Shown here: positions 31,901 through 39,997 of the stretch, one piece after another
Layout: the number at the start of each line of letters is the position of its first letter
Position numbering within the stretch: position 1 is the first letter of the stretch
Assembly: GCA_031253495.1 (NCBI GenBank)
Contig: JAIRWC010000012.1
Span: 62,001-126,000 of the forward strand
From: Oscillospiraceae bacterium
Lineage (GTDB): Bacteria; Bacillota; Clostridia; Oscillospirales; Ruminococcaceae
Reading direction: 5' to 3'
DNA length: 64,000 nucleotides
Made by a program: the position numbers and the translations under genes
Notes under the pieces: generated by a model
Database searches by the model: none
Told to the model about the DNA's origin: nothing
What the model saw: the letters and a program-made list of their open reading frames with translations, nothing else

Positions 31901-32767
31901 TTAAGCTTTTCCGGTCGAGCCGAAAAGAGCCATTTTCCCGCGGACCGTCGCCTTAATCGCCTCGAAGCCGGGCGCCAAGAGTTTGCGCGGGTCGAAGCCC
32001 TTTCCGGATAAATCCTTGCCCGCCTCGATATACTCGCGGGTGGCTTTCTGGAAAGACCACTGACATTCGGTATTGACGTTGACCTTCGCCACGCCGAGCG
32101 AAATCGCTTTTTTGACCATTTCGTCGGGAATACCCGTCCCGCCGTGAAGAACGAGCGGCATACCGCCCCCCACCTTGTCTTTGACGGCTTGAAGCGTTTC
32201 AAAACTAAGTCCGGGCCAGTTATCCGGATACTTTCCGTGAATGTTGCCTATCCCCGCGGCGAGCATGGTAACGCCCAAATCGGCTATGCGTTTACATTCG
32301 TCGGGGTCGGCACATTCTCCCGCTCCTATGACGCCGTCCTCCTCGCCGCCGATGGAACCGACCTCCGCCTCCAGCGACAGCCCCTTGCTTTCGCAAACGG
32401 AAACAAGCCGCGTGGTGTTCGCGACGTTCTGTTCAATCGGCTCGTGTGAACCGTCGTACATGACGGAGGAAAACCCCGCTTCAATACAGGCGAGCGCGCC
32501 GTTATAGGAACCGTGGTCCAAATGGAGCGCGACGGGGACGGTGATTTTCAATTCTTCAAGCATACCGTTCACCATGCCGACGACGGTTTTATAACCGCAC
32601 ATATACTTTCCCGCACCCTCCGAAACGCCGAGAATCACGGGCGACTTACACTCTTCGGCGGTAAACAGGACCGCTTTCGTCCATTCGAGGTTATTGATGT
32701 TGAACTGACCGACGGCGTATTTGCCGTCTTTCGCTTTTTGAAGCATTTCTTTAGCTGATACTAACAT
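31901..32767 (-). CDS. fba: Class II fructose-bisphosphate aldolase
   Basis: Zinc-dependent aldolase of glycolysis. The 288 residues include VALHLDHGSY with Asp84 and the zinc ligand His85, YDGSHEPIEQN, EVGSIGGEEDGV, GNIHGKY with a zinc His and LVLHGGTGIPDE. AAGGAG precedes the ATG. Its promoter is at 32928-32900. It is upstream of the lysozyme gene on the same strand. Confidence 0.96.
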   Translation of the reverse strand: MLVSAKEMLQKAKDGKYAVGQFNINNLEWTKAVLFTAEECKSPVILGVSEGAGKYMCGYKTVVGMVNGMLEELKITVPVALHLDHGSYNGALACIEAGFSSVMYDGSHEPIEQNVANTTRLVSVCESKGLSLEAEVGSIGGEEDGVIGAGECADPDECKRIADLGVTMLAAGIGNIHGKYPDNWPGLSFETLQAVKDKVGGGMPLVLHGGTGIPDEMVKKAISLGVAKVNVNTECQWSFQKATREYIEAGKDLSGKGFDPRKLLAPGFEAIKATVRGKMALFGSTGKA

Positions 32768-32899
32768 TATTTTCTCCTTTTTAACTTTGCCGCGTTACGG
32801 CGGGCTCACCCGCGATGAAACGAAGCGCCCCCTTCGGTCGGCTGAAATATCGGGTTTTGTTCGCGGCGTTTCGGAAAACCGTTCTAAAACGCCGCTTAT

Positions 32900-32928
32900 A
32901 TTCTAACAAATTTTTCGCCAAAAGTCAA
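32900..32928 (-). promoter_or_regulatory. Promoter of fba
   Basis: On the minus strand TTGACT (32928-32923), 17-base spacer, TAGAAT (32905-32900). Immediately upstream is a hairpin CCCCCGA/TCGGGGG (32929-32946) that could be an operator. Confidence 0.7.
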
Positions 32929-33000
32929 CCCCCGAAATATCGGGGGCATCGCGAACAGGGCGGATTTTGAAAATTTAACCGCCATTATATGTTTCAACGC

Positions 33001-33029
33001 TTGCATTTACGTTCGGTTTATGCTATAAT
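33001..33029 (+). promoter_or_regulatory. Promoter of cheC
   Basis: TTGCAT (33001-33006), 17-base spacer, TATAAT (33024-33029) with ATGC before the -10 (extended -10), 31 bases before the start codon. Confidence 0.75.
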
Positions 33030-33060
33030 TGTATGAATAATAGGTAAAGGAAGCGTTAAA

Positions 33061-33681
33061 ATGCCGGAAAACAACGTAATGGCTTTCCTTGAAAAGCATC
33101 CCGATTTATTCAAGGAGATGGGCAATATCGGAATGGGTCACGCCTGTACCGTTTTGTCTCAAATGCTGGGTTCAAAGGTCAACCGCTCCATACCGTCGGT
33201 GTGGACCTTATCCAGGAATGAGGCGGCAGAGTATTTTGACCTTTTCGAGGGCGGTTCAATCGGTTTTATTCTGACGCTTTCCGAGGATATAGGCGGCGCG
33301 GTGATACATATCGTCAGCCTTCCGTTCGCCGCGAGGCTGATAAAGGTTTTTTTCCCGGGCGAAATCAACTGTTTGGAGGACATCAACGAAATGTGTATGT
33401 CCGTCATTCAGGAAATGGGCAACATCACAACCGCGGCTTTCGTGAACTCGCTGGCTTCCATGACCGGGTTGTTCATGGATATTTCCACCCCGAACAAATG
33501 TGAGAATTTAAAGGAAGAGGCGCTCGCGCTCGCCCCGGAAAAGCTGTTCGTGGTTGAAAACAGGTTTTTGGTGGATAACGGCACTTTAAGCAGCGAGTTG
33601 ATTTTCATGCCGAAACACGATTCAATCGAGCTTATCGCGGAAAAACTGTGCGAACATTACGAATTGGAAATACCCACGTAA
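33061..33681 (+). CDS. cheC: CheC-like CheY-P phosphatase
   Basis: A 206-residue protein of the CheC/CheX/FliY family, which removes phosphate from CheY-P. Both active-site signatures are present: Glu19-x2-Asn22 in KEMGNIGMGHA and Glu118-x2-Asn121 in QEMGNITTAA. The two-fold repeated fold and the length fit CheC. No other chemotaxis or flagellar gene is in the window, so it may serve another response regulator. It has its own promoter. Confidence 0.9.
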   Translation: MPENNVMAFLEKHPDLFKEMGNIGMGHACTVLSQMLGSKVNRSIPSVWTLSRNEAAEYFDLFEGGSIGFILTLSEDIGGAVIHIVSLPFAARLIKVFFPGEINCLEDINEMCMSVIQEMGNITTAAFVNSLASMTGLFMDISTPNKCENLKEEALALAPEKLFVVENRFLVDNGTLSSELIFMPKHDSIELIAEKLCEHYELEIPT

Positions 33682-33712
33682 AAGCGGTTCCCCGCGGGCG
33701 GGGCGGACAATT

Positions 33713-33742
33713 GAAGTTACAACTAATCGTCCGCGCTTTTTA
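33713..33742 (+). terminator. Possible terminator of cheC
   Basis: GCGGAC (33713-33718) and GTCCGC (33729-33734) can pair and are followed by GCTTTTT. The stem is short and the loop long, so this is tentative. Confidence 0.4.
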
Positions 33743-33753
33743 AAAATTTACTC

Positions 33754-33782
33754 TTGACAAAAAAGAAAAACCGTGCTATTAT
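33754..33782 (+). promoter_or_regulatory. Promoter of the ATP-grasp cluster
   Basis: TTGACA (33754-33759), 17-base spacer, TATTAT (33777-33782) with GTGC before the -10. It shows that the open frame starting at 33754 is not the true protein start. Confidence 0.8.
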
Positions 33783-33849
33783 ATCATATAAGCGAAGGCG
33801 CTTGGTTCAAGCCGTCTTTGCTTTTTGTTTTCGGAAAGGGGTGAATTTG

Positions 33850-35175
33850 GTGGACAACATACCGCTCGCCACGGCTCGGGAAATCAACAAATTGATGATG
33901 AGATACGGCGTAAAGTTCGGCGTCTACAAGAATAACGAGTTCATCGAACAACTCTTCCCTTACGACGCGATACCGCGGATAATTCCGGCCGAAGAGTTTG
34001 CTTTCCTGAATAAGGGGCTCGTCCAAAGGGTGAACGCCTTAAACTGCTTTTTAAACGATATTTATTCGTCTTCAACCCCGAAAATCATAAAAGACAAGGT
34101 TATACCGGAAGAGTTTGTCTATATTTCAAGCGGGCATCTGCCGGAATGTAACGGAATACCGCCCCCGAAAGGGATATACAGCCATATTTCCGGTATCGAC
34201 TTAGTTCAGTGCAAGGGCGGCTCGTGGTATGTTTTGGAGGATAATTTGCGGGTGCCGTCGGGCGCCTCTTACCCGCTGATTGCGAGGGAGCTTTGCCGCA
34301 TAGCCAATCCCGAGGCGTTCTCGCTGAACGACGTCGAGGACAACCGCAACTATTCGGATATGCTGAAAGACGTTATGAAGCATGTGAACCGCGGGGGTTT
34401 AAACGTAATACTCACGCCGGGCAGATATAACGCCGCGTATTTTGAACATTCATACCTCGCGGAGCGCACGGGCGCGGTGCTGGTAATCGCCTCGCAGCTC
34501 ACGGTCGACGACGGCGCCCTGTACATGAAGGACTACATGGGCGGGAAGGCGCGCGTCGGCGCGGTGTATCGCCGCATTTCCGACGAATACCTCGACCCCA
34601 TGACGTTTGAAGCGGATTCGTTAATCGGCGTGCCGCACATCATGGACGCGTACCGCGCGGGCAATGTCGCGATTATAAACGCGCCGGGCAACGGCGTCGC
34701 CGACGACAAGGGAATCTATTATTTCGTGCCGAAAATGATAAAATACTATCTCGGGGAGGAAGCCGTGTTAAACAACGCGCCGACATATCTGCCGTATTAC
34801 GAAGACGATTTGAAATTCACGCTCGATAATATTCGCAGGTTGGTTATAAAAGACGTTTCGGAGGCGGGCGGTTACGGCGTGGTGTTCGGGAGCAATTTAT
34901 CGGAGGGCGAGCTTGGGGAAATAAAAGCCCTGATAAAAAAAGAGCCGAGGAGGTTTATTTCGCAGGAGGTCATTGATTTTATAGACCTCGAAATCATGGA
35001 CGACGATGGCGGGCTTATACCGCGAAAGGCCGATTTGCGCGCTTTCGTCCTCACGGGTGAAACGACGCGCGTGTGGGAGAGCGGGCTCACGCGGTTTTCG
35101 CGGGATGCGGACTCGTTCATCGTAAATTCATCGCAGGGAGGGGGCTTTAAGGACACATGGGTATTATCTCGGTAG
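33850..35175 (+). CDS. Circularly permuted ATP-grasp protein (COG2308)
   Basis: A 441-residue predicted peptide or amide ligase of the circularly permuted ATP-grasp family. Family blocks are clear: VYRRISDEYLDP, NAPGNGVADDKGIYYFVP, YYLGEE, VSEAGGYGVVFG, FISQEVI, RKADLRAFV and SSQGGGFKDTWVLSR at the end. The GTG at 33850 was chosen: GAAAGGGG lies 8 bases upstream, while the ATG at 33754 falls in the promoter. It heads a tightly packed cluster with alpha-E, transglutaminase and two M14-like genes, the gene set predicted by comparative genomics to make or modify peptides. Confidence 0.9.
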   Translation: MDNIPLATAREINKLMMRYGVKFGVYKNNEFIEQLFPYDAIPRIIPAEEFAFLNKGLVQRVNALNCFLNDIYSSSTPKIIKDKVIPEEFVYISSGHLPECNGIPPPKGIYSHISGIDLVQCKGGSWYVLEDNLRVPSGASYPLIARELCRIANPEAFSLNDVEDNRNYSDMLKDVMKHVNRGGLNVILTPGRYNAAYFEHSYLAERTGAVLVIASQLTVDDGALYMKDYMGGKARVGAVYRRISDEYLDPMTFEADSLIGVPHIMDAYRAGNVAIINAPGNGVADDKGIYYFVPKMIKYYLGEEAVLNNAPTYLPYYEDDLKFTLDNIRRLVIKDVSEAGGYGVVFGSNLSEGELGEIKALIKKEPRRFISQEVIDFIDLEIMDDDGGLIPRKADLRAFVLTGETTRVWESGLTRFSRDADSFIVNSSQGGGFKDTWVLSR

Positions 35176-35867
35176 AACACAGTTTCAATCTTTACTGGCT
35201 CGGAAGGTACTCGGAGCGTATTTACACGACGCTGTGCACGTTTTTCAATTATTACGACAAAACGCTTGACAAAGACAAGAAATGCTATAAGGTTTTTCTT
35301 AAAAAGCTGGACGTCGAAGACAAGTACGGCGATTATGAAAGTTTCATACGCGGGTATCTCTATAACGACGGCGTTGAAGCGCCGGACGTCTTTTCCGTTG
35401 ATTCGGCTTTCGGGATGGCTTATGACAACGCGCTTGTCATAAGGGACGTGATAGGCAGCGAATCGCTTGCCTACGTCCACCTCGCCGTCGACGCCTTTCA
35501 CTACAGCCGCGACGCGAAGAACCTTCGCCTCGCGCTGATGCCCGCCATCGATTATTTATTGGCGTTTTGGGGCAGCATAGACGACAGGCTGGCAAGCGGT
35601 GAAGCGGGGACGATTATCAAGTGCGGAAAACTTATCGAACGGCTTGACTTGTATTTCAGGTTTTCCTATAATTACAAGCAGATATACGCCGAATACGAAA
35701 AGCTGTGCCATGTTTTGTCGCACGTCAAAAAAGGGAATCCTTTTTATTACAACACCGAACGGTTATCGGTATTGGTCGAGGTAATCGGGATGAAAGGGCG
35801 TTACAAGGAACGCCTCGACGAGGTGTTGGACTGTCTGGGGAGATTGTTTGAGGAGCAAAGCGCTTGA
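35157..35867 (+). CDS. Alpha-E domain protein (COG2307)
   Basis: A 236-residue all-helical protein of the alpha-E family, the regular partner of COG2308 ATP-grasp proteins. The N-terminal NLYWLGRYSER and the later IIKCGKLIERLDLYFRF blocks are diagnostic; conserved charged residues on the helices may form a site acting on the ligase product. The start overlaps the ATP-grasp end by 19 bp, and the stop overlaps the next start. Biochemical role not established. Confidence 0.9.
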   Translation: MGIISVEHSFNLYWLGRYSERIYTTLCTFFNYYDKTLDKDKKCYKVFLKKLDVEDKYGDYESFIRGYLYNDGVEAPDVFSVDSAFGMAYDNALVIRDVIGSESLAYVHLAVDAFHYSRDAKNLRLALMPAIDYLLAFWGSIDDRLASGEAGTIIKCGKLIERLDLYFRFSYNYKQIYAEYEKLCHVLSHVKKGNPFYYNTERLSVLVEVIGMKGRYKERLDEVLDCLGRLFEEQSA

Positions 35868-36661
35868 AAGCCGTAAATTTTCAGTACCGCACGGAACTCG
35901 TTTTCAGTTCGCCCGCTTCCGACCACAAATTTTTGCTTAAAATCCTGCCTCAAGACGACGGCAGGCAGCGTATTGCGAGCCTTTCATGGCTGGTCGAGCC
36001 GCAGGGGAAGCTGTGGCGCGTGAGCGACGGCTTCGGCAACGCGGCTTTGGCGGGGTATATCGACCCGCCGCACTCCCGGTTCCGGTTCGGGATAACCGGA
36101 ACGGCGGAGGTTTCGGACAAGCCGTATGTAATCTGCCCCGAACCCGAACGGGCGTTGCTTTATCCGTCGGAGCTGACAAAGCCGCGGGGCGGGATTTCGG
36201 ATTTTTACGACCGTCTCAAGGCTTTCGCCCCTCCGCCGGACGAACCGTTGCGGCGCGCGGAGTATTTTTCGCGAGCCGTCCATGGGCACATGAATTATGA
36301 GCGCGGAATCACCGGCAGCTCAACCCCGGCGCGGGAGGCTTTCGCTCTCGGTTCCGGGGTTTGTCAGGATTACGCGCATATATTGTTGGCGTTGCTCAAA
36401 CTCGATAAGATTCCCTGCCGTTATGTCGCGGGGCTGGCTTCCGACTGCGGGGAGACCCACGCGTGGGTTGAAGCGTGGGCAAATGGGAAATTTTACGGCA
36501 TAGACCCCACGCGGGATAAATTCACGGACGAAAGCTACGTCGCGCTTTCGAGGGGGCGCGACTTTAAGGACTGTTCCGTCGAACGCGGAACCTATAAGGG
36601 CGCCTGCAAAGGTTCGCAGACCATAACGCTCTCCATGGAGGACGCGGAGGTTTCTCAATGA
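35864..36661 (+). CDS. Transglutaminase-like cysteine protease
   Basis: A 265-residue transglutaminase-fold protein with a Cys-His-Asp triad at Cys167 (GSGVCQDYAH), His199 (ETHAWVEAW) and Asp214 (GIDPTRDKF). The N-terminal 110 residues form the beta domain usual for COG1305 proteins of this cluster type. There is no signal peptide, so it acts in the cytoplasm, perhaps as a peptidase or amidase on the ATP-grasp product. It starts with TTG overlapping the alpha-E stop (TTGA); GAGGAG lies 9 bases upstream. Confidence 0.9.
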   Translation: MKAVNFQYRTELVFSSPASDHKFLLKILPQDDGRQRIASLSWLVEPQGKLWRVSDGFGNAALAGYIDPPHSRFRFGITGTAEVSDKPYVICPEPERALLYPSELTKPRGGISDFYDRLKAFAPPPDEPLRRAEYFSRAVHGHMNYERGITGSSTPAREAFALGSGVCQDYAHILLALLKLDKIPCRYVAGLASDCGETHAWVEAWANGKFYGIDPTRDKFTDESYVALSRGRDFKDCSVERGTYKGACKGSQTITLSMEDAEVSQ

Positions 36662-37590
36662 TAAAAACCGTTTCCACGGCGGCGCTGCCGGTAACGGAAA
36701 ACTTGATTATACAAAAAAACCGCGTCGAAAACAACGCGGGGGGTAAGCGCGTCTGTATCGTTACCGGCACGCACGGCGACGAGCTGGAGGGGCAGTATGT
36801 GTGCGCGCGGCTGGCGAAGCTGTTAAGCGACGAAAAGCGGAAACTTTCGGGGACGGTGGACATTTACCCCGCGCTTAACCCGCTCGGGATAGATTCGATT
36901 ATAAGGGGCTTCCCCATGTTCAATTTGGACATGAACCGCATATTCCCCGGTTCTTCGTCGGGTTCCCTGGCGGAAGCGGCGGCGCATGATATAATCAGCG
37001 ACATTGAAGGCGCGGACATGTGCGTGGACATACATTCGAGCAACATATTCCTGCGCGAAATCCCGCAAGTCAGGATAAGCGAGCAAACCGAGAAAGAACT
37101 GCTCCCTTACGCCTTAAAGCTCAACGCGGACTTGGTATGGATTCACGCGGCGGCGACCGTGCTTGAGTCTACCCTCGCGCATACCCTGAACGCCCGCGGC
37201 GTAAAGACGTTAGTGGTCGAAATGGGCGTGGGCATGAGAATAACAAGCGATTATTGCGAGCAGCTGCTGACCGGAATACTGAATTTACTGCGCGAACTCG
37301 GCGTATGGAGCGGCGAAGCCGGAGAAGCGAGAAATCCCGTTATCTCGAAAGACCGCAGCGTCGGGTTTGTCAATTCCGACGCGGCGGGGATTTTTATACC
37401 CAAGACGGTTCACGGGAGCTACGTAAAATCGGGCGAAGTTATAGGGAGCGTGCTTGACCCGCTTACGGGGGTCGTCGTCGAAGACGCGCTTTCACCCTGC
37501 GACGGTCTGCTGTTCACGTTGAGGGAATATCCCGTTGTTTTCGGCGGTTCGTTGCTTGCGCGGATTATGGGGGTGGAACGGGATGGTTAA
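36658..37590 (+). CDS. M14-family succinylglutamate desuccinylase/aspartoacylase-like hydrolase
   Basis: A 310-residue zinc hydrolase of the AstE/AspA branch of M14. The zinc ligands are present: His39 and Glu42 in GTHGDE, and His126 in VDIHSSN. The substrate-binding DMNRIFPG and the catalytic Glu region LVVEMGVG follow. Family members cleave an amide next to a free carboxylate. The C-terminal beta domain (about 225-310) resembles a biotinyl-lipoyl-like barrel. ATGA overlap with the transglutaminase gene indicates coupled translation. Confidence 0.88.
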   Translation: MIKTVSTAALPVTENLIIQKNRVENNAGGKRVCIVTGTHGDELEGQYVCARLAKLLSDEKRKLSGTVDIYPALNPLGIDSIIRGFPMFNLDMNRIFPGSSSGSLAEAAAHDIISDIEGADMCVDIHSSNIFLREIPQVRISEQTEKELLPYALKLNADLVWIHAAATVLESTLAHTLNARGVKTLVVEMGVGMRITSDYCEQLLTGILNLLRELGVWSGEAGEARNPVISKDRSVGFVNSDAAGIFIPKTVHGSYVKSGEVIGSVLDPLTGVVVEDALSPCDGLLFTLREYPVVFGGSLLARIMGVERDG

Positions 37591-38542
37591 GAGCGTCATA
37601 TATTCCATAAAATCCCCTTACCGCCAAAGTATGGATATTGTGGGGTACACTTTCGGCGACGGCGAAAACCCCGAAAAGTCATGCTGCATCATAGGCGCGC
37701 TCCGAGGAACCGAAATACAGCAAATGGCGATTTGCGCGCAACTGGTGGACGCGCTGAAACGCCTTGAAACCAAAGGGTGCATAGCGAAAAACAAAAGCGT
37801 TACGGTCATACCCTGCGCCAATTATTACTCCATGAATATAGGGAAGCGTCTGTGGACGATGGACAATACCGATATAAACCGTATGTTCCCCGGATATGAT
37901 TCGGGCGAAACGACCCAACGCATAGCCGACGGGTTGTTTAAAGGGATAAAGGATTACGTTTACGGTATTCAAATGACCAGTTTCTATCTTGAGGGCGAAT
38001 TTTTGCCGCACGCCAAAATAATGGAAATTGAAGACCCGAAAGTTACGGGAAAAGGAATCGGCGAAAATCTCGCGGACTTCGGTCTGCCGTACGGTCTTAT
38101 AAGGAAGCCGCGCCCCTATGACACCGCGACGCTTAACTACAACTGGCAAATATGGGGTTGCAGGGCGTTTTCCTTGTTTACCACTTATACCGAGCGTATC
38201 GGCGCAAAATCGGCGCAAACCGCCGCGAACGCCGTTTTGCGGTTTTTAATCGCCAACGGCATACTTAACCACAGTCTTCATAAAGGCTCGCACACCCGCG
38301 TGTTGAACGAGGATGAAATACGGCACGTTCACACGAGGGGCGCGGGAATTATCAAAAAGCGCGTTTCGGTGGGCGACGAGGTGGGCGAAGGCGATTTGCT
38401 GTGCGAAATCATGCACCCCCTCGAGGGGAATATTATTGACCGGATAATTTCGCCGATTGACGGAACGGTGTTTTTCTCATATGACAAACAGCTTGTAATG
38501 GAGCGCACCGATATTTTTAAAATCATACCCTTCGGGTTATAA
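37583..38542 (+). CDS. Degenerate M14-like paralogue lacking zinc ligands
   Basis: A 319-residue paralogue of the preceding protein: it keeps TDINRMFPG and the C-terminal barrel, but the metal site is gone. GTHGDE reads ALRGTE (Arg41 for His, Glu44 kept), the second His is Thr132 (IQMTS), and the catalytic Glu position appears to be Phe. It may be a pseudoenzyme partner or regulatory subunit. The ATG at 37583 has GGGGGTGG upstream and overlaps the previous stop by 8 bp; an earlier ATG at 37535 has no support. Confidence 0.82.
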   Translation: MVKSVIYSIKSPYRQSMDIVGYTFGDGENPEKSCCIIGALRGTEIQQMAICAQLVDALKRLETKGCIAKNKSVTVIPCANYYSMNIGKRLWTMDNTDINRMFPGYDSGETTQRIADGLFKGIKDYVYGIQMTSFYLEGEFLPHAKIMEIEDPKVTGKGIGENLADFGLPYGLIRKPRPYDTATLNYNWQIWGCRAFSLFTTYTERIGAKSAQTAANAVLRFLIANGILNHSLHKGSHTRVLNEDEIRHVHTRGAGIIKKRVSVGDEVGEGDLLCEIMHPLEGNIIDRIISPIDGTVFFSYDKQLVMERTDIFKIIPFGL

Positions 38543-38597
38543 TCGGCCGGCGTCCTCGCGACGCGTTTCCCTGTTCACGCCCTCCCCGCGCTTTTTC

Positions 38598-38626
38598 TTG
38601 ACAAATCGCGCGAACTGTGTTACAAT
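38598..38626 (+). promoter_or_regulatory. Promoter of tRNA-Gln
   Basis: TTGACA (38598-38603), 17-base spacer, TACAAT (38621-38626) with TGTG before the -10, 20 bases before the tRNA. Confidence 0.8.
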
Positions 38627-38645
38627 GGGCTTGGTTGGGATTTTT

Positions 38646-38717
38646 TGGACTATAGCCAAGCGGTAAGGCACCAGACTTTGACTCTGGCATTCTCAGGTTC
38701 AAATCCTGATAGTCCAA
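38646..38717 (+). tRNA. tRNA-Gln (anticodon TTG)
   Basis: Acceptor arms TGGACTA and TAGTCCA pair over 7 bp, with U1-A72 as usual for tRNA-Gln. The anticodon stem CCAGA/TCTGG encloses CTTTGAC, giving anticodon TTG. The T arm is CTCAGGTTCAAATCCTGA. Discriminator A; CCA is not encoded. Confidence 0.96.
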
Positions 38718-38758
38718 GCGAATACGCCGTCAATTGACGTTTTAAGGAAAGCCGCCGA

Positions 38759-39997
38759 ATGAATACGCCCGTGCATGATTTTCTCGAAAGTTACGCCGCC
38801 TCAAATCCGGAACGCTGCCATATGCCGGGGAACAAGGGCGTTTCGCACCCTTTCGATATTACCGAAATCGCGGGCGCGGTTGAAATTATCGGTGAAAGCG
38901 AACGTAACGCCGCCGAACTGTTCGGCGCGAAACGGACGCTTTATTCGTGTTCCGGGGCGACGCTCGCCGTTTTCGCCATGCTGTCGTTTTGCGCGAACAG
39001 ACGCGTTACCGCTTTCAGGAACTCCCACCGGAGCCTGATTGACGCCGCCGTGTTGCTCGGGTTTGAGATAGACTGGGTTTACCCCCAAGACGATTTGAAC
39101 GTTCGCGTTAATCGGGAAACCGCCGCGGTTTTCGTTACAAACATCGACTGTTACGGGCAAACGCGCGACATTAAGGCTATTTTTGAAGTCTGCCGCGAAA
39201 AAAACGTCCCGTTACTCGCGGATAACGCCCACGGCGCCTACCTCGTTTTTACGGACGCCCACCCGCTCAAGCTCGGCGCTTACATGACGGCGGACAGCGC
39301 GCACAAAACGCTCCCCGCGTTGACGGGCGCGGCGTATCTGCATATATCGAACGGCGCGGACGCCCGGCGCGCGGAGTTCGCCGAAAAAGGGTTCGCGCTT
39401 TTCGGAACCTCCAGCCCGTCTTACCTTATACTCGACAGCCTTGATTTATGCAATATCCATATATTCGACGAAAAAAAACGCGCCGAAACGGCTTTCAAGG
39501 CGGTCGCGTCCTTGAAAGCCGAATTGACGGGCTTCGGATATTCATTGGCAAAAACCGACGCTTTGCGCGTTACGGTCGACGCGAACGCGTACGGCTATAC
39601 CGGCGGCGATTTTTCAAAAGCGTTGGAAAATCGCGGCGTAATCTGCGAGATGTTCGACGACAGGCGCGTCGTCTTGTTGTTTTCGACGGTTACCGAAGAA
39701 AAAAACGCCCTGCGCGTCCTTACGGCGATGCGCGGCGTTCCCCAAAAAAACGCGATTGTGCCGGACGGCGAACCCGCCGTAATTTCCCGCGCGGTCATGC
39801 CGCCGAGGGAGGCGTTTTTTTCCCGCGCGAAAAAGGTTCCTTTGAGCGAAGCCGCGGGGCGCGTCTGCGGCGAGATAATCGCCCCCGCCCCGCCCGGCGT
39901 CCCTTTGGTCGCCCCCGGCGAGACCGTAACCGACGAAACCGTCGAACTATTGAAAAAACACGGAATTTACGGTTTAAAGCTCGTCGACCAGCATTGA
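38759..39997 (+). CDS. Orn/Lys/Arg decarboxylase-family PLP enzyme
   Basis: A 412-residue fold I PLP enzyme of the major Orn/Lys/Arg decarboxylase family (short YaaO-like form). HMPGNKG at 21-27 is the usual start, Asp155 and His158 (LLADNAHGAY) contact PLP, and Lys183 in ADSAHKTLPALTGAAYL should bind it. A small C-terminal domain remains (about 330-412). Substrate (Lys, Arg or Orn) cannot be told. Start has AAGGAAAG upstream; the end overlaps a convergent gene by 24 bp. Confidence 0.88.
   Translation: MNTPVHDFLESYAASNPERCHMPGNKGVSHPFDITEIAGAVEIIGESERNAAELFGAKRTLYSCSGATLAVFAMLSFCANRRVTAFRNSHRSLIDAAVLLGFEIDWVYPQDDLNVRVNRETAAVFVTNIDCYGQTRDIKAIFEVCREKNVPLLADNAHGAYLVFTDAHPLKLGAYMTADSAHKTLPALTGAAYLHISNGADARRAEFAEKGFALFGTSSPSYLILDSLDLCNIHIFDEKKRAETAFKAVASLKAELTGFGYSLAKTDALRVTVDANAYGYTGGDFSKALENRGVICEMFDDRRVVLLFSTVTEEKNALRVLTAMRGVPQKNAIVPDGEPAVISRAVMPPREAFFSRAKKVPLSEAAGRVCGEIIAPAPPGVPLVAPGETVTDETVELLKKHGIYGLKLVDQH

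Noticed and set aside
33754..33849. N-terminal extension of the ATP-grasp gene to the ATG at 33754
   Set aside because: The ATG lies in the consensus promoter, has no ribosome binding site, and the extension is not family-like.
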